64,000 bases of DNA from Aeromicrobium sp. (lineage in GTDB: Bacteria; Actinomycetota; Actinomycetes; Propionibacteriales; Nocardioidaceae): the NCBI GenBank assembly GCA_014377785.1, contig JACMOZ010000038.1, positions 1-64,000 on the forward strand, in the 5' to 3' direction. A model generated the notes under the pieces. It was not told where the DNA came from and searched no databases. It saw nothing but the letters and a program-made list of their open reading frames with translations. This document shows positions 60,997 to 64,000 of this stretch, in pieces (position 1 is the stretch's first letter; every line of letters starts with the position of its first letter). A program made the translations under genes and the position numbers.

Positions 60997-61044
60997 GACT
61001 TCTCCTCCGGCTTGTCGACGCGATCGGTTCGTCGACTTTGGGCT

Positions 61045-62097
61045 TCAGGCGGTGCGGCGGCGACGAAGGAACGGGTCCATCAACGAGTCCGGGGTGAAAC
61101 CCGCATCGGTCTTTGAAAGGGTCACACCAGGCGGGACGATCTCATCAATCCGGTCGAGAATGTCCTTCGAGAGGTTCACCTCGACCGCGCCGAGTTGTGA
61201 CTCGAGCTGCTCTATGGTGCGCGGGCCGACGATCGGGGCCGTCACCGCAGGGTGCTGCATGACGAAGGCGAGTGCGAGATGAATGAGTGAGATCCCGGAC
61301 TCCTCGGCCAGCACGGCGAGTGCGTCGGCGGCATCGAGTTTGCGCTGGTTTTCCGGGTCCGAGAGGTCATAACGACCCGGCATGCGCTTGGCACGGTTGC
61401 TCTGCGGCGCGTCCTTGCCCAGGCGATAGCGGCCAGTCAGCCAACCACCCGCCAGCGGGCTCCACGGAATGACCCCCATGCCGTATTTCTCCGCGGTAGG
61501 CAACACGTCGGCTTCAACGCCGCGAACGAGGATCGAATAGGGCGGCTGCTCGGTGACGAACCGTCCGAGGCCGCGCGCTTGTGCTGTCCATTGGGCCTCA
61601 ACTACCTGGTGCGCCGGGAACGTGGACGAGCCGAAGGCGCGTATCTTGCCCTGACGTTGCAGGTCGGTCAACACCGAGAGCGTCTCTTCGACGTCGGTCA
61701 GACGTTCGGGGCGGTGCACCTGATAAAGATCGATCCAGTCGGTCTGCAAACGGCGCAAACTGTTCTCGACTTCCTGCACGATCCATCGGCGCGAGTTGCC
61801 GCGGTTGTTCGGGTCGCCGGTCTCCCCCGCCGCGACATCCATCGGACCGTGGAACTTTGTCGCGAGGATTACGTTGTCGCGACGACCCCCCGCGAGCGCC
61901 TTGCCGACTATCACTTCGGACTCGCCCTGGGAATAGATGTCGGCGGTGTCGATGAAATTGATCCCGGCGTCAAGCGCGCGATGGATGACGGCGACCGCCT
62001 TGTCGTGGTCGGGTTCACCCCACGCACCGAACATCATCGCCCCCAGACAAAGGGGGCTGACCTGCATACCGGTGGGACCAAGGCTGCGATATTCCAT
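61045..62097 (-). CDS. Aldo/keto reductase
   Basis: MEYRSLGPTGMQVSPLCLGAMMFGAWGEPDHDKAVAVIHRALDAGINFIDTADIYSQGESE. Confidence 0.94.
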   Translation of the reverse strand: MEYRSLGPTGMQVSPLCLGAMMFGAWGEPDHDKAVAVIHRALDAGINFIDTADIYSQGESEVIVGKALAGGRRDNVILATKFHGPMDVAAGETGDPNNRGNSRRWIVQEVENSLRRLQTDWIDLYQVHRPERLTDVEETLSVLTDLQRQGKIRAFGSSTFPAHQVVEAQWTAQARGLGRFVTEQPPYSILVRGVEADVLPTAEKYGMGVIPWSPLAGGWLTGRYRLGKDAPQSNRAKRMPGRYDLSDPENQRKLDAADALAVLAEESGISLIHLALAFVMQHPAVTAPIVGPRTIEQLESQLGAVEVNLSKDILDRIDEIVPPGVTLSKTDAGFTPDSLMDPFLRRRRTA

Positions 62098-62144
62098 CTG
62101 CCCAACATACGGCCGTCAGAAAAAGGCGGATTTCCGCACCTGGT

Positions 62145-62711
62145 TCAGGCGGCAGCGCCGGGGTTTTCGAAGAGGAGCAACGTACTCGTTGCAGTCGCGA
62201 CGACCCTGCCTTCGATGTCGGTAACTTCTCCTTCGGCGAAGGCAATCCGGCGGCCGCCCTTTTTCACAGTTCCGGTAGCGATCAGGGTGCCTGAGTGTTG
62301 CGTTGCCGCTCGGATGAAGTTGACCTTGATTTCGACCGAGGTATAGCCGACACCGGCCGGCAATGTCGTATGGACGGCGCAGCCCACCACCGTGTCGAGA
62401 AGAGTGCACATCGTGCCGCCGTGGATGCCTCCGATGGGGTTGTACATCGACTCGTCCGGATCGAGCTCACAGACGACCGAACCCTTCTCGGCCGCCATGA
62501 AACGCATGTTCATCAGGCTCGCGATCGGTGGCGCCGGTATGACGCCGTCGACGACCGCTTGGATGAATTTGAGACCGTCGAGCTGTTGAGCCCACCGGGC
62601 CGAACGGGCGGGGTCGTGCCACTCGATGGTCTTCGCTCGGGGCAGGCCCCAGTCGACACCTTCGGGCGTCGTCGCATCTGTTTGGGCGTCACTCTGACAC
62701 AGTGGGATCAT
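62145..62711 (-). CDS. PaaI family thioesterase
   Basis: GGIHGGTMCTLLDTVVGCAVHTTLPAGVGYTSVEIKVNFIRAA hotdog-fold motif. Confidence 0.88.
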   Translation of the reverse strand: MIPLCQSDAQTDATTPEGVDWGLPRAKTIEWHDPARSARWAQQLDGLKFIQAVVDGVIPAPPIASLMNMRFMAAEKGSVVCELDPDESMYNPIGGIHGGTMCTLLDTVVGCAVHTTLPAGVGYTSVEIKVNFIRAATQHSGTLIATGTVKKGGRRIAFAEGEVTDIEGRVVATATSTLLLFENPGAAA

Positions 62712-62847
62712 TCTCGGTGTCCTCTCGAAGCTTTGGGCAAAGTCGTGCTTGTCGTAGGGGTCGGCGGGCGAGGACCTCAAGCCCGCTGACGACTAAGATC
62801 ACTGCGGCGATGATGGCTGCAAAATTTCAGCCGGCATTGCGTGTGAC

Positions 62848-63144
62848 TCAACGGGGTTCGATGGCCACGGAGCCGGGCCAAAAGGCAATATAGCCCTTGA
62901 TCCTGCGCGCGAACGGCGAAGGGTGGGCATAAGTCCAGGCCGAATGACGATCTACGGCGTCTCCGGTGTCGATGGTGTAGTAGCGGGCAATGCCCTTCCA
63001 GTAGCACAGCGATCTCATCCATGATCGCTTCAGGAAGTCTGAGCGTACGGAGTCCCGGGGGAAATATCTGTAACCCTCGACGACAATCGTCTGGTCGCTG
63101 GTCGCAAGAACATGGCCATTGAAAACTGCCTGATAGATCGTCAC
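62848..63144 (-). CDS. DUF427 domain-containing protein
   Basis: FNGHVLATSDQTIVVEGYRYFPRDSVRSDFLKRSWMRSLCYWKGIARYYTID. Confidence 0.88.
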   Translation of the reverse strand: MTIYQAVFNGHVLATSDQTIVVEGYRYFPRDSVRSDFLKRSWMRSLCYWKGIARYYTIDTGDAVDRHSAWTYAHPSPFARRIKGYIAFWPGSVAIEPR

Positions 63145-63989
63145 GACCGTGTCCCCTTCCTTCCGAACTCATTGTTTTGCGTTACACAGGATACAACCGG
63201 AGTGACCCGGCCACGGAAACGGCGAAGCGCCGTATCGAGTCGAAGACCGATCGCGAGCAGCCCGATCGCTACGATCCCGTCGAGCCACCAATGATGACCG
63301 GTCGCCGCCACCACGAAAAACGTGATGGACAGGTGGAGCACGAACAACCACCTCCAGCGACTGGTCGTCGTGGCGAAAACGCCGAGAGCCACCACAGCAG
63401 CCCAGCCCACGTGGACCGAAGGCATCGCCGCGAATTGATCGGAGATTCCCGTGCCGACCGGGCCATACACGGCGAATCCGTGTTGATCCGACAAATCCAC
63501 GAAGCCGAGTTCGTCGATGAACCGCGGCGGAGCGACACGAACAAAACGGATGACCAGGCAGCCGGCAGTGACAACCGCCAAGCCGTTTCGCCAGTGCGGA
63601 TAGCGGTCTCGGTGTCTGACGAACAACCAGATCAGGAACACTATGAGCCCGGGGACGTGAAGCGTGGCGTAATAGGCGTTCGTCAACCACGCCAGCACGT
63701 CATGGTCGACCACGAGGCGCTGCATCGCGATCTCAGTCGGTAGGTGTATGGCCTGCTGGAAATCGTCGATCTGGCGAGCGCGGTCTATCGCGCCGCCCTC
63801 ATGAGTGAGCGGTAATTGCCGAGCGACTTGCCAAATCGAATAGAGCGCTGAAATCAGGGCGAACTCTCCGAAGGCCGGCAACAGCGCGTTGCCGGCCTTG
63901 CTGGGGCGGCTCCGGCGTATCAGGGCAAACGTGGCGACGCTGAGCAGCGACACGATCGCGGCCTGGTCCCACGTCGCCCACGTCAGCAC
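63141..63989 (-). CDS. PAP2-superfamily membrane phosphatase
   Basis: FAAMPSVHVGWAAVVALGVF ... TGHHWWLDGIVAIGL; overlaps the DUF427 start (ATGA). Confidence 0.85.
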   Translation of the reverse strand: MLTWATWDQAAIVSLLSVATFALIRRSRPSKAGNALLPAFGEFALISALYSIWQVARQLPLTHEGGAIDRARQIDDFQQAIHLPTEIAMQRLVVDHDVLAWLTNAYYATLHVPGLIVFLIWLFVRHRDRYPHWRNGLAVVTAGCLVIRFVRVAPPRFIDELGFVDLSDQHGFAVYGPVGTGISDQFAAMPSVHVGWAAVVALGVFATTTSRWRWLFVLHLSITFFVVAATGHHWWLDGIVAIGLLAIGLRLDTALRRFRGRVTPVVSCVTQNNEFGRKGTRS

Positions 63990-64000
63990 CGGATTGCGGC

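Noticed and set aside
1-64000. CRISPR arrays, rRNA and tRNA genes
   Set aside because: No regularly spaced repeats seen; no rRNA segments; no cloverleaf-like sequences noticed in the intergenic gaps, though a tRNAscan-SE run was not possible.

Overview
The window is a high-GC chromosomal segment from an actinobacterium. Supporting markers are mycothiol ligase MshC, Dop and Mpa of the pupylation pathway, a GPGG-motif membrane protein, and DosR/DosS. The left edge (about 1-1.2 kb) is a mobile-element scar: the 5' part of an IS256-family transposase, a truncated serine recombinase, and a MazEF-like toxin-antitoxin pair. From 1.3 to 30 kb the content is mostly housekeeping: dop/mpa/trmI, metH, mshC, corA, uppP, MoxR/VWA and others. 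From about 31.9 to 55.8 kb lies a dense stress/hypoxia island: the arginine deiminase operon arcDABC, three universal stress proteins, a DosS-like GAF kinase, a DosR-like regulator, cydABDC, a DoxX-like protein, a VIT transporter and a SulP transporter. Several intergenic regions in this island contain DosR-box-like palindromes (GGGAC-N4-GTCCC-like), two of them as pairs spaced exactly 22 bp. From 55.9 to 60.7 kb there is DksA/TraR, a frameshifted topoisomerase IB, and the NHEJ pair LigD/Ku. The most interesting items are the candidate DosR regulon island with linked ADI and cytochrome bd, the back-to-back stress-sigma-like promoters driving a GPGG protein and an orphan protein, the pupylation locus without pup/prcBA, and the single-base frameshift in topoisomerase IB. 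All product calls come from reading protein motifs by eye; no searches were run.
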